A stretch of DNA of 64,000 bases, from NCBI GenBank assembly GCA_017307735.1, contig JAFKGR010000002.1:390536-454535 (forward strand), written 5' to 3'. The notes beneath the pieces are model-generated. The model saw nothing but the letters and a program-made list of their open reading frames with translations, was not told the origin of the DNA and did no database searches. Source of the DNA: Chitinophagaceae bacterium (GTDB lineage Bacteria > Bacteroidota > Bacteroidia > Chitinophagales > Chitinophagaceae). The position numbers and the translations under genes are program-made. Below are positions 1-6,527 of this stretch, in pieces. The stretch's first letter is position 1. Every line of letters starts with the position of its first letter.

Positions 1-2
1 TA

Positions 3-230
3 TCTGCAAGTTATTTTGGCGACCTGGTAAAAAAAGAAACCGGCAAAACCGCGCAGGAATATATACAAGCAAAAGTGATTGATGTCGCGAAAGAAAGAAT
101 ATTTGATTACAATAAGTCGGTTAGTGAAATTGCATACGAATTAGGTTTTAAATATCCGCAGCATTTTACACGTTTGTTTAAGCAACGGGTAGGGGAATCG
201 CCGAATGAATACCGAAGCTCCCAAAATTAA
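3..230 (+). CDS. AraC-family transcriptional regulator, C-terminal fragment
   Basis: An open frame enters from the left edge and ends with TAA at 228-230, giving the last 75 residues of a protein. They form the second half of an AraC-type DNA-binding domain: the stretch SVSEIAYELGF is the second helix-turn-helix, followed by the family signature around YPQHFTRLFKQRVGESPNEYR. The start and any sensor domain lie outside the window. It is followed within 100 bp by a good intrinsic terminator. The gene sits in what looks like an integrative element, so it may regulate the element or be cargo; the ligand cannot be told. Family assignment is firm, role is not. Confidence 0.9.
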   Translation, partial: SASYFGDLVKKETGKTAQEYIQAKVIDVAKERIFDYNKSVSEIAYELGFKYPQHFTRLFKQRVGESPNEYRSSQN

Positions 231-321
231 CAGTTATATTCTTTTAGAAAGTCACACTGAAGTAATATGAAGCAGTGAAACACTATAACGTAGCTAAGTT
301 TTTATCTATTATAATATTTAG

Positions 322-350
322 CCGAAGATTTTTTCTTCGGTTTTTTTATT
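322..350 (+). terminator. Intrinsic terminator after the AraC gene
   Basis: The stem CCGAAGA (322-328) pairs perfectly with TCTTCGG (334-340) around a T-rich loop and is followed by a run of seven T at 341-347. It lies about 90 bp after the AraC stop codon in the same direction. Confidence 0.8.
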
Positions 351-788
351 TTTTAAGGCATGTCCCTTCGGGCCGGGTCATTTCAGGGTACGCTTCGCTT
401 CCGTCCCGATTGCTTCGCGACCGGCTCGTTTCCTCGCCGCCTTCCATCCCCCTCATGCTTCCCTGTAAAAGTTACTAAAAAGCTCGATGAGCTAAAATGA
501 CAACCAGCCTGCTTTGGCATTTTCCAATCGAAACGGATAAAAAGGCAGCTAATTTATTGCGGGCAAAGCAAATTGGAAAACCAAAAGACTACGGCATAAT
601 GGCTTTGCTCGTTCCTCACAAATCCACCCTTCGGAACTTATTCCGTTTCCTTTTGGTTTTCCGCTTTTCCCGCACTTTTTATCTGCTTTCTTTTTTTCCG
701 TTTTTTCTTTTGGAAAAATGCTCTTTCGGGCAGGCGGCGTGAAAAAGACAAACTAAAATAAATGGTTTAACAATTAAAATCAAACGAC
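351..788. other. Gene-poor GC-rich stretch upstream of ssb
   Basis: About 440 bp without a convincing gene. Positions 359-470 are clearly richer in G and C than the AT-rich surroundings, with repeated short GCTTCGC-like words; the rest is pyrimidine-rich on the plus strand. Being non-coding, compositionally distinct and just upstream of ssb in a mobile element, it could contain a transfer origin or a leading-region regulatory sequence. That is inference only: no nick site or strong dyad was recognised. Confidence 0.35.
497..742 (+). CDS. Doubtful small ORF in the integrative element
   Basis: An ATG-started frame of 81 residues lies between the GC-rich stretch and ssb. The second half is dominated by Phe, Leu and Ser, as expected when a pyrimidine-rich strand is translated, and no domain or signal peptide is recognisable. 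It is kept at low confidence because it is the only frame of any length in this stretch and points the same way as its neighbours. It could equally be non-coding. Confidence 0.2.
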   Translation: MTTSLLWHFPIETDKKAANLLRAKQIGKPKDYGIMALLVPHKSTLRNLFRFLLVFRFSRTFYLLSFFPFFLLEKCSFGQAA

Positions 789-1178
789 ATGAACATCATT
801 GGCAGACTAACGAGGGATGCACAAATCAGCACCCTGCCGAGCGACAAACAAGTGGTTAATTTTTCCGTAGCGGTGAACGACAGCTACCGAAACAAACAAG
901 GCGAACGAGTGGATCGCACCGAGTATTTCAACTGCGCCTACTGGATTTCAACGAATGTAGTTAAGATACTCACCAAAGGTGCATTGGTTGAACTTATCGG
1001 CAGAGTAAGCGCAAAGGCTTGGATAGGTAACGATCGAAAGGCACACGCAGCACTCAATTTTCATACATCACAAATCAAATTGTATGGAGGTAGTAAACGG
1101 TCTGAAACCGTAGCAGGTGGTAACAGAAACAACTCCGCAGCAACTGCTAACAATGGCACAGACGATTTGCCTTTTTAA
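789..1178 (+). CDS. ssb: Single-stranded DNA-binding protein of the integrative element
   Basis: This 129-residue protein is a compact single-stranded DNA-binding protein. The N-terminal ~100 residues form the OB fold, with the family start MNIIGRLTRDAQ and the core pattern VVNFSVAVNDSYR...EYFNCAYW. A short Gly/Asn-rich linker leads to the acidic tail DDLPF, the usual partner-recruiting tip. It is shorter and more divergent than housekeeping SSB, as is usual for plasmid and conjugative-element copies, where it protects the transferred strand in the recipient. It lies 42 bp before the DUF932 gene and is probably co-transcribed with it. Confidence 0.93.
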   Translation: MNIIGRLTRDAQISTLPSDKQVVNFSVAVNDSYRNKQGERVDRTEYFNCAYWISTNVVKILTKGALVELIGRVSAKAWIGNDRKAHAALNFHTSQIKLYGGSKRSETVAGGNRNNSAATANNGTDDLPF

Positions 1179-1219
1179 TCATTCATTTTTCATTTATCAA
1201 CTTATAAAATTTTTCAATC

Positions 1220-2293
1220 ATGGCACAAAATCTTAATTATAACGAACGTACCGGCAAATACAGTTTCTTTAGCGTACAACAAAAAGCATGGCACAACTTG
1301 GGGCAAATAGTAGAGCAATATCCCACCAGCGCCGAAGCCATCAAATATGCAGGATTGGACTTCGAGGTTATCAAATCTCCCTTATATACTCGTGGCACAG
1401 GTATCAACATAGGCGATGATGGCGAAATAAATGAAGGCGGTAACATTCTACTGCCTGACAACTTCGCAACCATGCGAACCGATACCAATCAGGTTTTTGG
1501 GGTAGTTGGCAAGGATTATCAAATCGTTCAGAACAAAGATGCTTTTGCTTTTTTTGATGCGATTGTAGGTGGTGGCGATGGCATTCTATACGAAACCGCA
1601 GGTGCATTAGGTAACGGAGAACGGGTATTTATTACGGCTAAACTTCCCGACTACATCCGTGTGGGCGATGGTGATGACGTTACAGAGAAATACATCTTTC
1701 TGACAACCTCTCACGATGGCACGGGAAGCATTACTGCCGCCTTTACGCCTGTGCGCATTGTTTGCCAAAATACGCTTAATGCAGCACTTTCAAATATGTC
1801 AAACGTGGTTCGCATACGCCATACTTCGGGTGCAAAGCAGCGCCTTGAAAATGCTCATAAAGTAATGGGACTTACTAATCAGTTAAGTATCCAACTGGAG
1901 GGAATATTCAACCAATGGACAAAGGTCCGCATCTGTGATGAAGATGTAAAGAAACTTATTCAATTGGCGCTTTGTCCTAACAAGGAAACATTGGATGCAC
2001 TTAAAAAAGGTGCAGATGATGAACTGTCAACCGTGTTCAAAAATACAGTGGAAGATGCCTTTGCCTACGGAATGATAGCAGATACCCAACAGATGAATAC
2101 AACCAAAGGAACAGTATTCGGCGCATACAATGCGGTAACAGGTTACTATCAGAATGTACGCCAATACAAGGATGATGAAAGCAAACTGCAATCCATTGTG
2201 ATGGGTGGAACTGCACAGGCGAAAGCACAGAGAGCATTTGAATTGTGTACTGCATTTACACAGGACGGAGCGGATATTTTCAATATTAATTAA
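1220..2293 (+). CDS. DUF932 (phage/plasmid-like) protein
   Basis: The 357-residue product belongs to the DUF932 family found on phages, plasmids and conjugative elements. Recognisable features are the N-terminal region with KAWHNLG, the central VVGKDYQIVQNKDAFAFFD stretch, and the conserved TPVRIVCQNTLNAAL segment near residues 175-190. The ATG start follows an AT-rich spacer typical of Bacteroidota. The biochemical role of the family is not established; its constant partnership with ssb in element leading regions suggests a job early after DNA entry. It is followed by a hairpin and then by a damaged small gene. Confidence 0.88.
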   Translation: MAQNLNYNERTGKYSFFSVQQKAWHNLGQIVEQYPTSAEAIKYAGLDFEVIKSPLYTRGTGINIGDDGEINEGGNILLPDNFATMRTDTNQVFGVVGKDYQIVQNKDAFAFFDAIVGGGDGILYETAGALGNGERVFITAKLPDYIRVGDGDDVTEKYIFLTTSHDGTGSITAAFTPVRIVCQNTLNAALSNMSNVVRIRHTSGAKQRLENAHKVMGLTNQLSIQLEGIFNQWTKVRICDEDVKKLIQLALCPNKETLDALKKGADDELSTVFKNTVEDAFAYGMIADTQQMNTTKGTVFGAYNAVTGYYQNVRQYKDDESKLQSIVMGGTAQAKAQRAFELCTAFTQDGADIFNIN

Positions 2294-2301
2294 TCAATAA
2301 C

Positions 2302-2333
2302 AGGCGACTGCCTGCAAAGGTGGTCGCCTTTAA
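2302..2333 (+). terminator. Hairpin after the DUF932 gene
   Basis: AGGCGAC (2302-2308) pairs with GTCGCCT (2323-2329), with an inner CCT/AGG pairing, and is followed by only three T. It begins 8 bp after the DUF932 stop. The stem is strong but the T-run is short, so it may be a weak terminator or an mRNA-stabilising 3' hairpin. Confidence 0.5.
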
Positions 2334-2344
2334 AAATCAGTATT

Positions 2345-2537
2345 ATGAAGACAAAAATAAAAGACGAAGCGAAAAATTACGCTAAGGCACGAAGCCTTAA
2401 TAAAGATTACAAGGATGTGCCTGTATATATTATTCATTGCAACCGGACAGGATTTTTCTATTGTAGATACCGATAGCTTAATAAGATTGTGGGAGAAGCT
2501 TATTGGCTACTATATCAATGGAGTTTTTACAGATTAA
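2345..2537 (+). pseudogene. Frameshifted small gene of the integrative element
   Basis: An ATG at 2345 opens a frame (MKTKIKDEAKNYAKARSLNK...) that stops after 43 codons at a TAG. The next frame continues smoothly with protein-like sequence (TGQDFSIVDTDSLIRLWEKL...) to TAA at 2535-2537. Joining the two near 2437-2445 gives a single protein of about 63 residues, so a one-base insertion or two-base deletion has probably broken the gene. Its place just after DUF932 and the Lys-rich start fit a small conserved element gene. I do not recognise the family. A sequencing error is possible. Confidence 0.6.
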
Positions 2538-2574
2538 GAACGACATTCATAACAGACATTCTTAAAACAAGCAA

Positions 2575-2808
2575 ATGGAAACGCTCATAAATCTATTATA
2601 TAACGCATCCTGCTCTTTACTATTCTTTATCGGATTAGGTATCAGGTTGCTTATCGGTATGCGACAATTCAACCGCAGAGGCTTAGGCGGCCTGCAGCAT
2701 TTCAATAACTATTTTGTGGGATTGATTACGCTTTCTATTGAATGGGTATTGAAGTGGGCAGCTTCATCCCTGATGCTGTGGGGGCTGTGGGGATGGTTTT
2801 TTAAATGA
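2575..2808 (+). CDS. Small membrane protein of the integrative element
   Basis: This 77-residue protein has two likely membrane segments, around residues 10-28 (CSLLFFIGLGIRLLIGM) and 48-75 (FVGLITLSIEWVLKW then LMLWGLWGWFF), separated by a short positively charged, Gly-rich loop. It starts with ATG and lies 37 bp after the damaged small gene. No catalytic motif or named domain is visible. Size, topology and position suit a small accessory membrane protein of a conjugative element, but the function is unknown. Confidence 0.65.
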   Translation: METLINLLYNASCSLLFFIGLGIRLLIGMRQFNRRGLGGLQHFNNYFVGLITLSIEWVLKWAASSLMLWGLWGWFFK

Positions 2809-2873
2809 CATGACACGGAAGCAAAACTATACGAGGCTGTATAGAAATTATCTAATCAAAAAAATATTAAACA

Positions 2874-3017
2874 ATGGAAACAACGAAGTTTTCCAGCAAT
2901 ATAGCTGTCTTGAACATAACAGTCGACCTACAATTGACTATATGCGAAGGAGTAGAAAACAACTCGATAATATCCTTTATCTTCCAAAGCATCGCAGCGG
3001 CATTCCTTTCCCCGTAG
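2874..3017 (+). CDS. Possible very small ORF (47 residues)
   Basis: An ATG after an A-rich spacer opens a 47-residue frame beginning METTKFSSNIAVLN and ending FQSIAAAFLSP. The spacing and the METT start resemble the genes before it, and a longer frame over the same bases (2810-3109) reads as low-quality sequence, so this is the better candidate if anything is translated here. No domain is recognisable and it may be non-coding. Confidence 0.3.
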   Translation: METTKFSSNIAVLNITVDLQLTICEGVENNSIISFIFQSIAAAFLSP

Positions 3018-3086
3018 GCGGAAAGCCGTTGCGCGGAGAAGCGGTGCAGCCACTTACCCAAAGCCGGTTCCTGTCCATTTCATTCC

Positions 3087-3115
3087 CGGTAATCCGTTTT
3101 GTGCGATAGGCTGCG
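3087..3115 (+). repeat. Left copy of direct repeat flanking the AlbA_2 gene
   Basis: This segment, containing AATCCGTTTTGTGCGATAGG, recurs at 4699-4729 in the same orientation with two substitutions and a one-base gap over about 30 bp. The two copies bracket exactly one gene, 3215-4588. Confidence 0.75.
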
Positions 3116-3214
3116 GCACTGATTATTATGTTATTGTTGCAGCTTTTAATCATTTTTAATGCTTGCTTTTTCTTGCATCCTGCATATATTTTATATAGGA
3201 TACGCAGAAGTATT

Positions 3215-4588
3215 ATGAATAATTTTGCCTTGAAGAAATTGATTGGTGAGATGGACAAAGCGGAAACACAAAACGTTGAATACAAGCTGTCGTGGAGAGA
3301 TGAGTATCTAAAATGGATATGTGGTTTTGCCAATGCTCAGGGTGGAAAAATATTTATAGGAGTTAACGATTATGGTGAAATTGCAGGAGTTGACGACTAC
3401 AAGAGATTGATGGATGATATACCTAATAAAGCAGTGAATCATTTAGGGATAGTGGTGGATGTAAATCTGCATGTACATGAAGGGATGTATTACATTGAAA
3501 TCATTGTACCGGTTAGCAATGTTCCGATAGCTTATCACGGGGTTTATCATTACCGAAGCGGTAGTACAAAGCAGGAATTAAAAGGTATAGCTTTACAAAA
3601 CCTATTGTTGAAAAAGATCGGAAGAAAATGGGAAGATATGCCCGTCGAAAACGTGACCTTCAAAGACTTGAATGAAAATACAATTCATGCATTTTTTATT
3701 AAGGCTATCGAGAAGGAGCGAATACCCTCGGATGCCTTAACAATGGGTACGGAATTACTTTTAAGAAACCTAAATCTAATCACAGAACAAGGTCAGCTTA
3801 CAAATGCTGCGATACTACTTTTTGGCAAAAGCCTTGTCAGGGCGAGCGTAACTGCCAGCTTTAAAATTGGTAGATTTGGTAAATCGAATCACGACCTGTT
3901 GTTTCAGGATATTATAGAAACTAACATTTTTGACATGGCTGATAAGGTTATGGAAACTTTGAAAGCAAAATATTTAATTCGACCAATATCTTATAAGGGG
4001 TTAGAACGAATGGAACCTTTAGAGTATCCTGAAGCAGCTTTAAGAGAAGCTATATTGAATGCCATTATTCATAAAGATTATTCCAGTACCTACACTTTTC
4101 TCAGGGTTTATGATGACCGGCTCCATCTTTGGAATCCAGGCGTTTTACCTGAAGAATTAACTATTGAGGAGTTGAAAAAAGACCATTCCTCTTATCCACG
4201 TAACAGGAATATTGCCAACGTCTTTTTTAAAGCCGGTTATATCGAATCGTGGGGCCGGGGTACTAATAAGATTATTGATACGTGTTGGGAAGCTGATTTA
4301 CCTGAACCGATGATAGAAGAAGAACAAGGCGGCATTAGTGTTACCTTCCTGAAGGATATTTATACTCAGGAATATCTGACAGGCTTAGGTTTGGCAGAGC
4401 ATTTTATAGAAACTATTTTGTTTATTAAGAAAAATGGAAGCATTTCCAATGCACAGTACCAAAGTCTTTTTAATGTATCAAAACGCAAGAGTACAAATGA
4501 CCTGCAATATTTAGTAACTAAAAACTTTGTAGAAAAAGTCGGCACCAGAGGTAGAGGAACTTATTATCGTCTAAAAATAAAACGCTAA
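3215..4588 (+). CDS. AlbA_2 (Schlafen-like) and ATPase-like domain regulator
   Basis: A protein of 457 residues from the ATG at 3215. An upstream in-frame start at 3128 would add a Leu/Phe-rich stretch unlike the family and is not preferred. The N-terminus (about 10-120) is an AlbA_2/Schlafen-like putative nucleic-acid-binding domain with QNVEYKLSW and FANAQGGKIFIGVNDYG. The middle (about 265-380) resembles the HATPase_c_4 fold of this family (EAALREAILNAIIHKDY, SWGRGTNKII). The C-terminus (about 400-457) is a winged helix-turn-helix. Such proteins are annotated as transcriptional regulators or ATP-dependent helicase-like proteins, and some occur in defence loci. It stands alone between direct repeats, as cargo would. 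Confidence 0.85.
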   Translation: MNNFALKKLIGEMDKAETQNVEYKLSWRDEYLKWICGFANAQGGKIFIGVNDYGEIAGVDDYKRLMDDIPNKAVNHLGIVVDVNLHVHEGMYYIEIIVPVSNVPIAYHGVYHYRSGSTKQELKGIALQNLLLKKIGRKWEDMPVENVTFKDLNENTIHAFFIKAIEKERIPSDALTMGTELLLRNLNLITEQGQLTNAAILLFGKSLVRASVTASFKIGRFGKSNHDLLFQDIIETNIFDMADKVMETLKAKYLIRPISYKGLERMEPLEYPEAALREAILNAIIHKDYSSTYTFLRVYDDRLHLWNPGVLPEELTIEELKKDHSSYPRNRNIANVFFKAGYIESWGRGTNKIIDTCWEADLPEPMIEEEQGGISVTFLKDIYTQEYLTGLGLAEHFIETILFIKKNGSISNAQYQSLFNVSKRKSTNDLQYLVTKNFVEKVGTRGRGTYYRLKIKR

Positions 4589-4698
4589 CAGATCAGACTA
4601 TTGGGCATTAATTGGGCAAAATGGGCATTTATTGAGCTATTTATTTAGTAAGGTACTGATAAACTAACGATTTATATTTTGCTTATAATCCGTTAAGT

Positions 4699-4729
4699 CC
4701 GGCTAATCCGTTTTGCGCGAGAGGCTGCG
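4699..4729 (+). repeat. Right copy of direct repeat flanking the AlbA_2 gene
   Basis: Contains CTAATCCGTTTTGCGCGAGA and matches 3087-3115 over about 30 bp. A shorter partial copy of the same word, TAATCCGTT, also lies just upstream at 4686-4694. Confidence 0.75.
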
Positions 4730-4862
4730 ATATTTTTTATTGTTTGTTTACTAAAAAAGCAGGAGCGGAAACAACCTAATATCTTTCTACGATGCAAACA
4801 TATTGTACAGAGTCAATGAATTTTTTTTAAATTTGTGAAGATCTTTACGTTTATGTGATATT

Positions 4863-4892
4863 GTGAGTCATTCAGTGAGCATTGATATTTGG
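4863..4892 (+). repeat. Direct repeat near element end, copy 1
   Basis: The word GTGAGTCATTCAGTGAG followed by ATATTTGG recurs 126 bp downstream as GTGAGTAATTCAGTGAG then TATTTGG. Paired direct repeats a few hundred bases or less inside a tRNA-type attachment site are the usual layout of arm-type binding sites for a tyrosine recombinase; that role is inferred. Confidence 0.55.
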
Positions 4893-4988
4893 ATGTTTAC
4901 AGGAGATTGAAAAATAGATGATTGGAATATAATCGGAATTGCCAAGTCATTTGATTAAATTTCTTGAAGGTGGGAGGAAAGTATTTTA

Positions 4989-5012
4989 GTGAGTAATTCA
5001 GTGAGTATTTGG
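4989..5012 (+). repeat. Direct repeat near element end, copy 2
   Basis: Second copy of the GTGAGTnATTCAGTGAG word, 46 bp before the tRNA-like attachment sequence. One substitution separates the 17-bp cores of the two copies. Confidence 0.55.
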
Positions 5013-5057
5013 TTTTCAAATTTGAGAAACTCAATATTGACAACGGTTTTACCTAAT

Positions 5058-5080
5058 AGTTCGAATCTTGTCTACCCGAC
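5058..5080 (+). other. Attachment site: 3' end of a tRNA gene (probably tRNA-Pro)
   Basis: AGTTCGAATC followed by TTGTCTACCCGAC has the exact layout of a tRNA 3' end: T-loop TTCGAAT, five bases of T-stem, seven bases of acceptor strand (CTACCCG), discriminator A. Upstream, the bases do not complete a T-stem (two of five pairs fail) or any cloverleaf, so only the 3' end is present. A G72-A73 end implies C1, typical of tRNA-Pro. A duplicated tRNA end followed by a terminator is what integration at a tRNA gene leaves at the far end. The intact tRNA should lie left of the window. Confidence 0.75.
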
Positions 5081-5084
5081 TTTT

Positions 5085-5118
5085 GAGGAGTGGTTTTTTT
5101 AACTGCTCCTCTTTTTTT
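5085..5118 (+). terminator. Terminator originally downstream of the tRNA gene
   Basis: GAGGAG (5085-5090) pairs with CTCCTC (5106-5111), followed by seven T (5112-5118). It lies 5 bp after the tRNA 3' fragment on the same strand, where no upstream transcript now needs it, consistent with the native tRNA terminator left behind after element insertion. The minus-strand gene that follows ends inside its T-run. Confidence 0.7.
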
Positions 5119-6487
5119 AGTACTCAAACACAAGATAATCCCACGGCTTCATCTGAAAAACATGATTGATGTCCAGGTTCTCCTTTGCTCCTGAAAAAAC
5201 GTTTTTAACTTTACCGTTAATCCTTTTGTTGTCCACGGTAAAACTCTGAGGTTGTGGCGACAGATTCAACAAAACAAAAACCCGTTTTCCTTTCTTCTCT
5301 CTCAGATAAGCAAATATGGCATCATCATTACAGGTCGTAATTCTTTGGTAAGAAGCATCTGCATCAAGGGCTTTATTTCTTTCACGTAAATGAAGTAAGG
5401 TGGAATAGAACGGTGCAAGCTCATATTTTCCCCATTGAATCGGATCTCTCACAAAAAATTTAAGCCGTTTCCTGTTTGGTTCTTCCTGGCCGCTATAAAT
5501 GAGCGGAATACTTTGATACATGGTTTGTGTCAGCACGGCAAACGCTTTATATGCTTTTCCATATTTCTCAAATTCAGTTCCGTTCCAACTGTTCTCATCG
5601 TGGTTGGTGGTGAAGAATAGCCGGTAGGCATTTTTCGGATATACATCAATGTTATGATTGATAACCGAATCCAGATATTTTAAATTATGTTTCAGGTGAT
5701 ATACATCCGACATGGGCTGCATCATAGACCAGGTATAGGTTTCATCAAATCCGGCATAATGCAGTTCAGGTTCTTCACCTTCAGCCAGCATAAAAACATC
5801 TTTGATTTTTCTCAGTTGTGTGATACATTCCTTCCAGAAATCGGCGGGTACATTTTGGGCTACATCACATCTGAATCCATCAATATTTGTTTCCCTAATC
5901 CAAAACTCCATATCGGCAATCATGGAATCACGTAGCTCCTGGTTTTTGTAGTTGAGTTGGCGTGTGTCCGTCCAGTCAAAAGGTACAACGACATTTCCTG
6001 CACTGTCATGCTCATAAAAATCAGGGTGTGTTGTCAGCCAGGGATTATCTGCTGAAGTATGATTGGCTACCCAATCGATAATCACTTTGAATCCCATGGA
6101 ATGGGCACGGTTCACCAGATTTTTAAAATCCTGCATATTGCCGAATTCCGGATTGATCTCTTTATAATTTCTGACAGAATAATAGCTTCCGAGATCCGAA
6201 GAATTGGCTTTACGATTTTTTATTCCAATTGGAGTTACAGGCATAAACCACAAAACATCTACTCCCATTTGCCTGAGGCGTGGCAGGGCTTCAGCAAATG
6301 CATTGAATGTACCTTCCGGAGAATATTGCCTGACATTGACTTCATAAATATTTGTCCGTTCACTCCATTTAGGATGGGTAAATGTCGTTGCAGTCTTCCC
6401 CTGCATTTGAGTGGGTGCTATTTTGGGAGAGCAGGAGGTAAAAATAAAAAGCAACGTTGCTCCAAAAACAAGGTGCCGTTTTAGCAT
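5117..6487 (-). CDS. GH13 alpha-amylase family lipoprotein
   Basis: A 456-residue protein starting at the ATG at 6487, because this gives a clean lipoprotein signal (MLKRHLVFGATLLFIFTSC) with the lipobox Cys at residue 19; the longer start at 6541 would add 18 residues and overlap the upstream gene. The GH13 regions are present in order: I, IIDWVANH; II, DGFRCDVAQNVP with the nucleophile Asp; III, FMLAEGEEP with the acid Glu; IV, FTTNHDE. It should cleave or rearrange alpha-glucans at the outer or periplasmic face of the envelope. It lies 40 bp after the CBS transporter gene and is probably the last gene of that operon. The exact substrate cannot be told. Confidence 0.92.
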   Translation of the reverse strand: MLKRHLVFGATLLFIFTSCSPKIAPTQMQGKTATTFTHPKWSERTNIYEVNVRQYSPEGTFNAFAEALPRLRQMGVDVLWFMPVTPIGIKNRKANSSDLGSYYSVRNYKEINPEFGNMQDFKNLVNRAHSMGFKVIIDWVANHTSADNPWLTTHPDFYEHDSAGNVVVPFDWTDTRQLNYKNQELRDSMIADMEFWIRETNIDGFRCDVAQNVPADFWKECITQLRKIKDVFMLAEGEEPELHYAGFDETYTWSMMQPMSDVYHLKHNLKYLDSVINHNIDVYPKNAYRLFFTTNHDENSWNGTEFEKYGKAYKAFAVLTQTMYQSIPLIYSGQEEPNRKRLKFFVRDPIQWGKYELAPFYSTLLHLRERNKALDADASYQRITTCNDDAIFAYLREKKGKRVFVLLNLSPQPQSFTVDNKRINGKVKNVFSGAKENLDINHVFQMKPWDYLVFEY

Positions 6488-6527
6488 AAAAAAAAATTTA
6501 AAGAAAGAACAGTTATAATATGGAAAT

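Noticed and set aside
275..478. 67-residue ORF over a terminator and the GC-rich island
   Set aside because: Its first part is the terminator hairpin and T-run translated; no family resemblance.
2810..3109. 99-residue plus-strand ORF
   Set aside because: The translation is low-quality and runs into the direct repeat; a shorter frame at 2874-3017 over the same bases is a better candidate.
3128..3214. N-terminal extension of the AlbA_2 gene
   Set aside because: The extra 29 residues are hydrophobic and unlike the family start; the ATG at 3215 begins the normal domain.
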